Assembly: GCF_003545765.1 (NCBI RefSeq)
Contig: NZ_QXIO01000002.1
Coordinates: 415,705 to 479,704, forward strand
Length of the DNA: 64,000 nucleotides
Reading direction: 5' to 3'
DNA from: Colwellia sp. RSH04
GTDB taxonomy: Bacteria; Pseudomonadota; Gammaproteobacteria; Enterobacterales; Alteromonadaceae
Within the stretch, counting starts at the first letter, position 1. Every line of letters starts with the position of its first letter. Below, piece after piece: positions 56,920-63,559 of the stretch. The notes under the pieces were generated by a model, which was not told where the DNA came from, did not search any database, and saw only the letters and a list, made by a program, of their open reading frames with translations. Position numbers and translations under genes: made by a program.

Positions 56920-58764
56920 ATGACAATTACAAAGACGTTAATTGCAGTAGCAATTTCAAGTGCGCTACTTACTGCCTGTGCTAAGCAAGGCAATACATCA
57001 GTTACTGAGTCAACGGCAACTACACTCAATAGCCAGTCAACCGAACAAGCATCAAAACAAGCAAATGCTCTCTTTGATACTATTTTTAAAGAAGGCGTAA
57101 ACCGTAACCCCGTAAGACAAACCTACCTTGGTATTAAAGATAATTACGACAAATGGTACGACATGTCAGAGGCTAATAGCGAAAAAGAACACGCGATAGC
57201 CAAAGAGAACCTTGCTCGTGTTACCGCCATAGACATTAACAACCTTGATGCGCAAACCCAAATTAGTTACCGCTTATTAGTACAACGCCTTGAAAATCAA
57301 ATTGCCGATTATAAATGGCGCTACCATAGTTATCCTGTAAACCAAATGTATGGTACTCACTCTCAAATACCTGCATTTTTAATTAATCAACATTCAATTA
57401 GCAGCGTTAAAGAAGCACAAGATTATATTTCACGTGTTAAGGGTGCACAAAAGCTAATACTGCAACTCATTGAACAATTAAAGATTCGTGAAAATAAAGG
57501 CATTATCGCGCCTAAATTTGTTTTTGAACATGTCATTCGTGATTCACAAAACATACTTATTGGTGCTCCTTTTGATAGCAAAGCAGACAGTACCTTACTT
57601 GCTGACTTTACACGAAAAGTTGCTAAGCTAGATATTACTGAAAAAGAAAAATCGGCCTTAACTGATGACGTTAGCCAAGCATTAACACAACACTTAAAGC
57701 CAGGTTATCAAGCCTTAATAACTTATCTTACTCAGCTTGAGAAAAAAGCCGATACACGTGATGGCGTGTGGAAATTCCCTGACGGTGAAGCTTTTTATAA
57801 CAACGCCTTAAAGCGCACAACAACGACAGATTTAACTGCAGAAGACATTCATACTCTGGGGTTAAGTGAAGTTGCCAGAATTCATGATGAAATGCGCGTT
57901 ATTATGAAAAAAGTTAACTTTGACGGTAACTTAAGTGAATTCTTCGAGTTTATGCGTAGCGACAAGCAATTTTACTACCCAAGTTCACCTGAAGGTAAAC
58001 AACGTTATATTGATGAAGCCGTTGCCTTAATTGATGATATGGAAGGTCGCCTAGACAGCTTATTTTTAACTAAACCTAAGGCTAAGTTAAAAGTAAAAGC
58101 CGTAGAAGCCTTTAGAGAGAAATCTGCAGGTAAAGCCTTTTATCAATCACCTGCACCAGATGGCTCAAGACCCGGTATTTATTATGCCAACCTATATGAT
58201 ATGGAAGCGATGCCAACCTACCAAATGGCTGCTTTAGCGTATCATGAAGGAATTCCAGGGCATCATATGCAACTTGCAATAAAACAAGAGCTTACTGGCA
58301 TACCTATGTTCCGTAAATTTGGCGGCTATACCGCACACACTGAAGGTTGGGGACTTTACTCTGAATTTATTCCTAAGGAAATAGGCTTATATCAAGACCC
58401 TTACTCAGACTTTGGTCGTTTAGCGATGGAGTTGTGGCGAGCTTGTCGTCTTGTTGTTGATACCGGTATTCATACTAAACAATGGACTCGTGAAGAAGGC
58501 ATTGACTATTACGTTTCAAATACCTCAAATGCCGTATCAGATGCGGTAAAAATGGTGGAACGTCATGTTGTTATGCCATCACAAGCCACTGCTTATAAGA
58601 TTGGTATGATTAAAATTATTGAGTTACGCGAGCAGGCGAAAGCTGATTTAGGCGACAAATTTGATATTCGTGAATTTCACGATGTTATTTTAAAGAATGG
58701 CCCTGTACCGCTTAATGTACTAGCTGAGTTAGTAAACGACTACGTTCAAGATAAACAAAGTTAA
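56920..58764 (+). CDS. DUF885 lipoprotein, putative zinc peptidase (second copy)
   Basis: A 614-residue lipoprotein with lipobox LLTACA near residue 20. The metal-binding region is ALAYHEGIPGHHMQLAIKQE, followed by TAHTEGWGLYSEFIPKEIG, parallel to the motifs of the DUF885 protein encoded at 38496-40409. The shared C-terminal part also includes ACRLVVDTGIHTKQWTREEGI. The two are diverged paralogues, not a recent duplication. It is the last conventional gene before the integron and ends 96 bases from the intI stop. Confidence 0.9.
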   Translation: MTITKTLIAVAISSALLTACAKQGNTSVTESTATTLNSQSTEQASKQANALFDTIFKEGVNRNPVRQTYLGIKDNYDKWYDMSEANSEKEHAIAKENLARVTAIDINNLDAQTQISYRLLVQRLENQIADYKWRYHSYPVNQMYGTHSQIPAFLINQHSISSVKEAQDYISRVKGAQKLILQLIEQLKIRENKGIIAPKFVFEHVIRDSQNILIGAPFDSKADSTLLADFTRKVAKLDITEKEKSALTDDVSQALTQHLKPGYQALITYLTQLEKKADTRDGVWKFPDGEAFYNNALKRTTTTDLTAEDIHTLGLSEVARIHDEMRVIMKKVNFDGNLSEFFEFMRSDKQFYYPSSPEGKQRYIDEAVALIDDMEGRLDSLFLTKPKAKLKVKAVEAFREKSAGKAFYQSPAPDGSRPGIYYANLYDMEAMPTYQMAALAYHEGIPGHHMQLAIKQELTGIPMFRKFGGYTAHTEGWGLYSEFIPKEIGLYQDPYSDFGRLAMELWRACRLVVDTGIHTKQWTREEGIDYYVSNTSNAVSDAVKMVERHVVMPSQATAYKIGMIKIIELREQAKADLGDKFDIREFHDVILKNGPVPLNVLAELVNDYVQDKQS

Positions 58765-58859
58765 TAAAAACCCAATGTAATCAATAGGATTTCGTGCTCA
58801 GCTTGCTACTGTACTGCTGAGTACGAATATCCCCCCACCTCTAATACTTCAACTTAACA

Positions 58860-59825
58860 TTAAAGTAAGTCAGATAATGGACTTCTGACTCCATTGGCAC
58901 CATGCTCAATAACATGGGTGTATATTTGTGTGGTTCTAATATCGGTATGCCCCAATTGTTCTTGCACCGTACGGATGTCTGCCCCTCTTTGCAATAAATG
59001 AGTCGCGAACGAATGGCGCAATGTATGACAAGTAACATTTTTACTTATGCCTGCTTTCTTGGCCGCAAATTTAACCGCTTTTCTTAATGTGGTTTCATCA
59101 ATGTGATGTCGACGCAGGGTATTTGACTCAGGATCAGTACTTAACCTTGACGATGGAAATAAATAGTGCCAATTTAATTCTAACCTTGCATTGGGGTACT
59201 TTCGTGATAAAGCAAAAGGCAACCACACACCGTGATAATTAACATTTTGTTGATCAATAAGATAATATGATTTAACTAATAACAGCTGAGCTTGTAATGA
59301 GTGAACTAATTCTTTAGCTAACGTTACTCGCCTATTCTTACCGCCCTTCCCTTGCCAAACTTGAATGGCATAGAAATCAAAATCGATATCTTGCACTCTT
59401 AACCGAACAACTTCCATTAAACGTAAACCACTGCCATACATTATTTGACAAAGTAACTGATATTTTTGAGGGACATTCGCTAATAAGTCAGTAATTTCTT
59501 TTTGTGTTAACACAACAGGTAATTTGGTTTGTTGGCGTGATTTATTAAAGTTTAACTCAAGCGTTAAGGGGGTTTCGATAATATGCTTATATAAAAAGAC
59601 TAGTGCATTTAATGCAATACCCTGTGTTTTAGGTGCTACATTCAAGGTGTTCACTATGTATGACAAGAAGCTTTCAACCTCTTTATTATGGCAATACTTA
59701 GGATGTTTTTTATGGTTAAAGTTAATATAAGCTTTTATCCAGTAAGCATAGCTCTCAATCGTCCTTTTCGCGTATCGCTTAACTCGCATCTGCTCTTTAA
59801 TATAATTCAAATATTCTGAAGACAT
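58860..59825 (-). CDS. intI: Integron integrase IntI (tyrosine recombinase)
   Basis: A 321-residue tyrosine recombinase. Catalytic residues are R135 (GSGLRLMEVVRLR), H267 and R270 (CHTLRHSFATHLL), H293 (EQLGHTDIRTTQ) and Y302 (IYTHV). The IntI-specific insertion before the HxxR box is present (SSRLSTDPESNTLRRHHIDE to KAGISK), which separates it from XerC/XerD. The start ATG at 59825 has AGG five bases upstream; an in-frame GTG two codons earlier is an alternative. The gene points away from the cassette array, the normal layout. A perfect LexA box lies 19 bases upstream, so SOS induction is expected. No frameshift or lost motif is seen; it looks functional. Confidence 0.96.
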   Translation of the reverse strand: MSSEYLNYIKEQMRVKRYAKRTIESYAYWIKAYINFNHKKHPKYCHNKEVESFLSYIVNTLNVAPKTQGIALNALVFLYKHIIETPLTLELNFNKSRQQTKLPVVLTQKEITDLLANVPQKYQLLCQIMYGSGLRLMEVVRLRVQDIDFDFYAIQVWQGKGGKNRRVTLAKELVHSLQAQLLLVKSYYLIDQQNVNYHGVWLPFALSRKYPNARLELNWHYLFPSSRLSTDPESNTLRRHHIDETTLRKAVKFAAKKAGISKNVTCHTLRHSFATHLLQRGADIRTVQEQLGHTDIRTTQIYTHVIEHGANGVRSPLSDLL

Positions 59826-59843
59826 AAACACCTAATAAAGTAA

Positions 59844-59859
59844 CTGTATATAAATACAG
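59844..59859. promoter_or_regulatory. LexA box at the intI promoter
   Basis: CTGTATATAAATACAG is a full CTG-N10-CAG operator, 19 bases upstream of the intI ATG. SOS control of integron integrases through LexA is established for Vibrio cholerae and class 1 integrons. Confidence 0.92.
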
Positions 59860-60046
59860 TTTAGTGCATTTCCTTCTTTCTGCAAAGAAAACGTGCAATT
59901 TGCCTCCTTTCACACATCGACCAGTTGCTCGATAAATTTAACTCATTGATTATATGGGTTCATTACTTTATTATTTGATTTTTCAATATTTATATAAGGC
60001 AAACTTCTTTTTGTGGAAAGAAGGCAATTTGCCTCATAATAAACTG
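59860..60046 (+). other. attI recombination region
   Basis: These 187 bases lie between the intI promoter and the first cassette and contain no ORF. The insertion point is GTTAGAT (GTTRRRY form) at 60046-60052. Two identical 12-base direct repeats GCAATTTGCCTC (59895-59906 and 60024-60035) and a related AAGGCAAAC between them resemble accessory integrase-binding sites of attI. The outer repeats both follow an AAAGAA run. The extent of the functional site is inferred. Confidence 0.8.
59946..59974 (+). promoter_or_regulatory. Candidate cassette promoter Pc
   Basis: TTGATT and TATTAT, 17 bases apart, lie within attI and point into the array (four of six and five of six matches to consensus). 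They would drive the first cassettes. The surrounding DNA is AT-rich, so chance matches are likely. Confidence 0.45.
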
Positions 60047-60436
60047 TTAGATCGGTAACGATCTGTTGTATGTGTTTATCGGTTAGATGATTTAATGTAC
60101 TGTATAAATAATCAGTATATTAACGCGCGCTGCTATGATGAGAAAATCTAACCGAAAAGTTGACACGCGCTATACTTCTTTCATTGTCCTTTAAGTGAGA
60201 GAACGTGAGCCTAGCGTGTCTTTGCTAAGGCGGAGCGACTCTCTCACTTAAAGGACAGCGCTTTGGGAGTATGTTCAGATCAATTTCGGTTAGTCGCGCG
60301 CTTAAGTGGTTGATTATCTGGAAAAGTTTGGTGGAGTTACCGTCTAACAAGGCGTTCAACTCGGACAAAAAACAGTTGGTTTTTGTTCGTGCCTCACAAT
60401 TTTAACCAACTATTTATTTGCCGGTTAACAGCGGCG
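60047..60436 (+). other. Integron cassette C1 (390 bp, no long ORF, identical to C4)
   Basis: The cassette runs from the attI crossover to its own attC end. Its longest plus-strand ORF is 44 codons (60271-60405), beginning MFRSISVSRALKW and running into attC, with no good ribosome-binding site; a 19-codon ORF starts at 60136. Most of its length is nested inverted repeats: a 17-bp perfect arm pair (60186-60202 with 60240-60256), CTAACCGAAA (60148) with TTTCGGTTAG (60284), and an outer GC-alternating pair near 60122 and 60296. A LexA-like site CTGTATAAATAATCAG lies at 60100-60115. It may encode a structured RNA or be a promoter cassette. Confidence 0.85.
60186..60256. repeat. 17-bp perfect inverted repeat inside cassette C1
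   Basis: GTCCTTTAAGTGAGAGA and its exact complement enclose 37 bases. Outer, imperfect pairings extend the fold to about 60120-60305. The same structure occurs at 61456-61526 in cassette C4. Confidence 0.9.
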
Positions 60437-60442
60437 TTATGT
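60342..60442 (+). repeat. attC1 recombination site
   Basis: R'' GTCTAAC and the next R' GTTATGT bracket a 101-base imperfect palindrome with the pairing CAGTTGGTT ... AACCAACT and the motif CGGACAAAAAACAG. Its R'' differs by one base from the complement of the cassette's own R' GTTAGAT. Confidence 0.9.
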
Positions 60443-60454
60443 TTTAAGGATAAT

Positions 60455-60760
60455 ATGGAGAACTTTATGAGCAGGGAATTAGAATTACCAAATAGTTATA
60501 AGCTAATTCTTCGTGGAGCTAGATTATGTGTAGCTCTAATTTGTATCTTTGGACTTACTCTTATTTATAGTAGTTTCAAGTTATTTAGCCTTGGTGCTGC
60601 TGCAGCCCTCCTTACTCTTGGTGAAGGTATGTTTTATATCGTAGGCTCATTTGTTCTTCTGGGTGTACTTCATAGTTTTATGGAGAGCGCAATAGCACAG
60701 TTGGAAACTCGAAATGAAATGGTAAAGTTAACTGCAGAATTGGCTAAAAATAAAACATAA
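60455..60760 (+). CDS. Cassette C2 protein: small membrane protein, 101 aa
   Basis: Cassette C2 (60437-60846) carries one ORF with two membrane segments (ARLCVALICIFGLTLIYSSF and GEGMFYIVGSFVLLGVLHSF) and a charged C-terminal helix (IAQLETRNEMVKLTAELAKN). Two starts are possible, 60455 (AAGGA five bases upstream) and 60467 (GGAG about seven bases upstream). An earlier in-frame start inside attC1 is rejected. The stop codon lies inside the R'' box of its own attC, as is common for cassettes. I do not recognise the protein; the fold resembles small inner-membrane proteins of unknown function. Confidence 0.8.
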   Translation: MENFMSRELELPNSYKLILRGARLCVALICIFGLTLIYSSFKLFSLGAAAALLTLGEGMFYIVGSFVLLGVLHSFMESAIAQLETRNEMVKLTAELAKNKT

Positions 60761-60852
60761 CAAGCTAATAAATAAGGACAAAAAACAGTTGGCTGTTTTC
60801 GTTCCTCAACATTTTAGCCAACAATTTTTTGCCCATTATTAGGGCGTTATGT
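60755..60852 (+). repeat. attC2 recombination site
   Basis: R'' ACATAAC and R' GTTATGT bracket 98 bases with the arms CAGTTGGCTG / AGCCAAC and AATAAATAAGG / CCCATTATTAGGGC. R'' is the exact complement of the cassette's own R'. Confidence 0.93.
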
Positions 60853-60873
60853 TGTTCAAGGAGGTTTGAGTCT

Positions 60874-61251
60874 ATGGATAGATTACATTTAATATCACTT
60901 GTCAGTCTTTTACTCTTTCCACTATCAGCATATGCAGAGGTTATGGACAAAGAGCCTTCGCTGTTTCTAGTTATTTTGTTGGGTATTTTCGGATCTGTAG
61001 CAACATTATTAACTGCTAGGTTCAAACCTATACTTTTACTCATTGTCGCACCTTTATTTCTTATTTATTTTTATGCGCTGTTAGTTGAAATTAATGATCC
61101 TTTTGTTGGTCCCGCTATCCTAAAAGAAGCTGGTTCCTTTTACGTAAATAGCGCATATTTTTTTGCATGTTCTATCGCGTTGTCTATTCCTCTTGGATTG
61201 CTTTGGCTTAGGTGGTATAAACAACATAACAAGCTAATAAATAAGGACTAA
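60874..61251 (+). CDS. Cassette C3 protein: multi-span membrane protein, 125 aa
   Basis: Cassette C3 (60847-61316) encodes a protein with four hydrophobic segments: LISLVSLLLFPLSAYA (signal peptide-like), LFLVILLGIFGSVATLL, ILLLIVAPLFLIYFYALL and FFACSIALSIPLGLLWL. AAGGAGG lies nine bases before the ATG at 60874. The ORF reads about 28 bases into its attC, so the last residues (NKLINKD) come from the recombination site. I do not recognise the family. It is probably an inner-membrane protein. Confidence 0.8.
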   Translation: MDRLHLISLVSLLLFPLSAYAEVMDKEPSLFLVILLGIFGSVATLLTARFKPILLLIVAPLFLIYFYALLVEINDPFVGPAILKEAGSFYVNSAYFFACSIALSIPLGLLWLRWYKQHNKLINKD

Positions 61252-61322
61252 AAACAGTTTGCTGTTTTCGTTCCTCAACATTTTTAGCAAACAATTTTTA
61301 GCCCATTATTAGGGCGTTAGAT
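61224..61322 (+). repeat. attC3 recombination site
   Basis: R'' ACATAAC and the next R' GTTAGAT bracket 99 bases closely similar to attC2 (shared CAAGCTAATAAATAAGGAC), so C2 and C3 have sister attC sites. The central arm is CAGTTTGCTG / TAGCAAAC. Confidence 0.93.
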
Positions 61323-61706
61323 CGGTAACGATCTGTTGTATGTGTTTATCGGTTAGATGATTTAATGTACTGTATAAATAATCAGTATATTAACGCGCGC
61401 TGCTATGATGAGAAAATCTAACCGAAAAGTTGACACGCGCTATACTTCTTTCATTGTCCTTTAAGTGAGAGAACGTGAGCCTAGCGTGTCTTTGCTAAGG
61501 CGGAGCGACTCTCTCACTTAAAGGACAGCGCTTTGGGAGTATGTTCAGATCAATTTCGGTTAGTCGCGCGCTTAAGTGGTTGATTATCTGGAAAAGTTTG
61601 GTGGAGTTACCGTCTAACAAGGCGTTCAACTCGGACAAAAAACAGTTGGTTTTTGTTCGTGCCTCACAATTTTAACCAACTATTTATTTGCCGGTTAACA
61701 GCGGCG
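61317..61706 (+). other. Integron cassette C4 (390 bp, identical copy of C1)
   Basis: Every base I compared is identical to C1 at an offset of 1270 bases, including the attC core. It carries the same 44-codon ORF (61541-61675), LexA-like site (61370-61385) and 17-bp inverted repeat (61456-61526). The following R' differs (GTTATTT here, GTTATGT after C1), which shows a whole-cassette duplication bounded by the crossover points. Confidence 0.93.
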
Positions 61707-61712
61707 TTATTT
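61612..61712 (+). repeat. attC4 recombination site (copy of attC1)
   Basis: Identical to attC1 up to the crossover G at 61706, then joined to the next cassette's TTATTT. Confidence 0.93.
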
Positions 61713-62097
61713 GGCAACACGAAATCAAGTTAATATTTATGTGTAAGAGCGGTGTTTTATAAATTGGTTTGGTGGGTTATGCCTCAGTTTTCGCCTAGCC
61801 GTTTTGGTGTTCATCGCTAATAGACTTTACGCTTTTTAAGTAACTTCGCTGTAAAGCCATTAACTTTGTTCTAGCTTTCGTGTTTGGCTCAAAAATCACT
61901 GTTTGGTTAGTCGTGTTGCTGGGCACTTTTTAGTTCTACGGTCGGGCTGCCAAACTTATTAAAGCTCTTGTTATCGTTAGTGTTTATCGCTACCATCAAA
62001 TAACAAGATAATTCAAACGGACTAAAACAGTTTGTCTCGTTTTTTGCAAAGTACCGCAAAAACCAATCCAACCTATTTTAGCCGCTTAATATAAGCG
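61707..62097 (+). other. Integron cassette C5 (391 bp, no ORF of 60 codons)
   Basis: No reading frame of useful length on either strand; the best minus-strand frames are about 25-29 codons (MNTKTARRKLRHNPP and MVAINTNDNKSFNKF). It begins TTATTTGGCAACACGAAATC and is clearly related to the cassette at the right edge of the window. It contains a G/T-rich block (GGTTTGGTGGGTTATGCC) and TCAGTTTTCGCC, also seen in looser form in C6. Function unknown; a regulatory or RNA role is possible. Confidence 0.8.
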
Positions 62098-62103
62098 TTA
62101 TGT
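61998..62103 (+). repeat. attC5 recombination site
   Basis: R'' AAATAAC and the next R' GTTATGT bracket 106 bases, the longest attC here, with CGGACTAAAACAG and CCGCTTAATATAAGCG. R'' complements the cassette's own GTTATTT exactly. Confidence 0.88.
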
Positions 62104-62427
62104 ACCGCCTACTTTTTGAGGTAAATATTTTTATTAGTTCGGTGGTTTAAGGTTGGTTTGGTATTTGTAGCTTTTGAGTTTTCGCCAAGCAAAGTAGGGC
62201 AAACCAATTTAGCAGTTTTTAGGTTGGCTCAAAGTTAACTGCTTGGTGTTAATTAGGCGGTGAGCGCTTTTGCTTTTTTCCGTTTATCTATTAACTTTTT
62301 GCATTGTTTGTTAGTGTAAAGTTTATAAGTAACAAATACATAACAAGCAATTAAACAGGGACAAAAAACAGCGGGCTGTTCGCTTCGCTCCATTTTAGCC
62401 CACTATTTTTTGCCCATTAATTGGGCG
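62098..62427 (+). other. Integron cassette C6 (330 bp, no ORF of 60 codons)
   Basis: No convincing coding frame. The plus strand is G/T-rich (TTCGGTGGTTTAAGGTTGG) and has GAGTTTTCGCCAAGC, similar to a block in C5, which suggests a distant common origin. The 240 bases before its attC otherwise show nothing recognisable. Confidence 0.78.
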
Positions 62428-62433
62428 TTATAA
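62338..62433 (+). repeat. attC6 recombination site
   Basis: R'' ACATAAC and the next R' GTTATAA bracket 96 bases with the arms CAGCGGGCTG / TAGCCCACT and CAATTAAACAGGG / CCCATTAATTGGG. Confidence 0.93.
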
Positions 62434-62457
62434 GTAATCAAGGCATGGGAGTCATGG

Positions 62458-62751
62458 ATGAATTTTAAAGCTTTCTCAATTAAACGTTTTCTGGTTATAT
62501 CTTTTATATTTAACTTACCTCCAATATTGGCTTTAACAAAAATTGGATTATTATTTCTACCTTTATTATTCTGGGTAAATATCCCCGTTTTGTGGACAGG
62601 TGTTGCAAAAGCTATGGGTGAGACACACTTCAAAATTGAAGGGTTTGGGGCTTTACCCCAATCGGTAACGGCGTATGTGGTTGTAGTGCTATTTTGGCTT
62701 TTGTTGGCAGGTTTGATTACCGTAGTAACAAGTAAAAAAAAGTCAGAGTAA
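62458..62751 (+). CDS. Cassette C7 protein: two-span membrane protein, 97 aa
   Basis: Cassette C7 (62428-62849) encodes a 97-residue protein with hydrophobic segments at about residues 10-50 (FLVISFIFNLPPILALTK, GLLFLPLLFWVNIPVLW) and 68-90 (SVTAYVVVVLFWLLLAGLIT), and a basic end (KKKSE). GGGAG lies seven bases upstream of the ATG. The stop falls five bases before the attC. No family recognised. An ORF on the opposite strand (62403-62633) is a shadow. Confidence 0.8.
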   Translation: MNFKAFSIKRFLVISFIFNLPPILALTKIGLLFLPLLFWVNIPVLWTGVAKAMGETHFKIEGFGALPQSVTAYVVVVLFWLLLAGLITVVTSKKKSE

Positions 62752-62756
62752 ATTAC

Positions 62757-62855
62757 TTATAACAAGTCACTCAAAAGGACAAAAAACAGTTGGTTTTTGC
62801 TCCTGCGTCGCTTATTTTAACCAACTATTTTTTGCCTCTTAGTGAGGCGTTATAT
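62757..62855 (+). repeat. attC7 recombination site
   Basis: R'' TTATAAC and the next R' GTTATAT bracket 99 bases with CAGTTGGTTTTT / TTTTAACCAACT and CACTCAAAAGGAC / CCTCTTAGTGAGGC. Confidence 0.93.
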
Positions 62856-62882
62856 TTATTGTGGTTTCAAAAAGGATATAAG

Positions 62883-63116
62883 ATGAAATGGATTATTTTA
62901 ATTTTAACTCTTAACTTGTTTGGTTGTGTTAATAAAGCATATGAAGAAGATCCTAAAAAGTGTACAGACCCGCTTTGCCTTTCAATTGCTGTTGCTATGA
63001 GTAAATCTAATAGCCAGTATCAAAAGTGTTCTGATATGCCAGAGACTCAAAGAAAGTCTTGTGAAGCGAAAGTAGAGTCTTTAAAAAAACATATTAGTGA
63101 TGCAAGTAAAAAATAA
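62883..63116 (+). CDS. Cassette C8 protein: small lipoprotein, 77 aa
   Basis: Cassette C8 (62850-63209) encodes a 77-residue lipoprotein: signal peptide MKWIILILTLNLFGC with the lipobox LFGC. The mature part has four further cysteines (KKCTDPLC, YQKCSDM and RKSCEAK), likely two disulfides, and a helical C-terminus (VESLKKHISDASKK). AAGGA lies about seven bases upstream of the ATG. The stop touches the attC R'' box. I do not recognise the family. An ORF start inside attC7 (62790) is rejected. Confidence 0.82.
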   Translation: MKWIILILTLNLFGCVNKAYEEDPKKCTDPLCLSIAVAMSKSNSQYQKCSDMPETQRKSCEAKVESLKKHISDASKK

Positions 63117-63215
63117 ATATAACAAGCAATTAAACAAGGACAAAAAACAGTTGGCTTTTGTTCCTTCGTCACTATTTTAGCCAACCATTTTTTGCCTGTT
63201 AATTGGGCGTTATAT
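63117..63215 (+). repeat. attC8 recombination site
   Basis: R'' ATATAAC and the next R' GTTATAT bracket 99 bases, similar to attC6 (CAAGCAATTAAACAAGGAC ... GTTAATTGGGCG). Confidence 0.93.
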
Positions 63216-63527
63216 GCTCTTAGTAATTATGTTTTAGAGCAAGAGATTTTAACCAGTGTTTTACGCTAAACAAGGTTTGGTATTAGCACACTAATAAGCG
63301 TTGCCTTTTATACCTTTTTCAAAGGTGGCAACGCTATTAATTTAGTTCTGGCAGTTGTGAGTAGCGTAAAAAATCACGGTCAGGTTTTAATATTACGGGC
63401 GGCTTAAGTTCGTGCAGTGTTTGGGTACAAGCTCCGCTGCATATAACAAGTTGCTCAAACGGACAAATTACAGTTGGTTGGCGCTTCGCGCATTATAACC
63501 AACAATAATTTGCCCCTTAGCAAAGCG
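63210..63527 (+). other. Integron cassette C9 (318 bp, no ORF, strong hairpin)
   Basis: No ORF of 60 codons on either strand. A two-part hairpin lies near 63290-63340: AGCGTTGCC pairs with GGCAACGCT, and inside it ACCTTT pairs with AAAGGT. The cassette may supply a terminator or a small structured RNA. Nothing else is recognised in the 443 bases between the C8 and C10 genes apart from attC8 and attC9. Confidence 0.8.
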
Positions 63528-63533
63528 TTATAA
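63441..63533 (+). repeat. attC9 recombination site
   Basis: R'' ATATAAC and the next R' GTTATAA bracket 93 bases, with CAAGTTGCTCAAACGGAC and the loop GCGCTTCGCGC. Confidence 0.93.
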
Positions 63534-63559
63534 CTAAAACCTACTAAAGGAGTAGTTCG

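Noticed and set aside
58860..59825. Tyrosine recombinase as XerC/XerD or a phage integrase
   Set aside because: The IntI-specific insertion before the HxxR box and the adjoining attI/attC array identify an integron integrase.
60383..60454. Long N-terminal extension of the C2 protein starting in attC1
   Set aside because: The extension is translated recombination-site sequence; good ribosome-binding sites precede the starts at 60455 and 60467.
60829..60873. Upstream start for the C3 protein
   Set aside because: It begins inside attC2, and AAGGAGG clearly marks the ATG at 60874.
62403..62633. Minus-strand ORF of 76 codons in C7
   Set aside because: It is antisense to a better ORF with signal-like membrane segments and starts and ends without expression signals.
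62790..62882. Upstream start for the C8 lipoprotein
   Set aside because: The extra 31 codons lie in attC7 and would mask the lipoprotein signal peptide at 62883.
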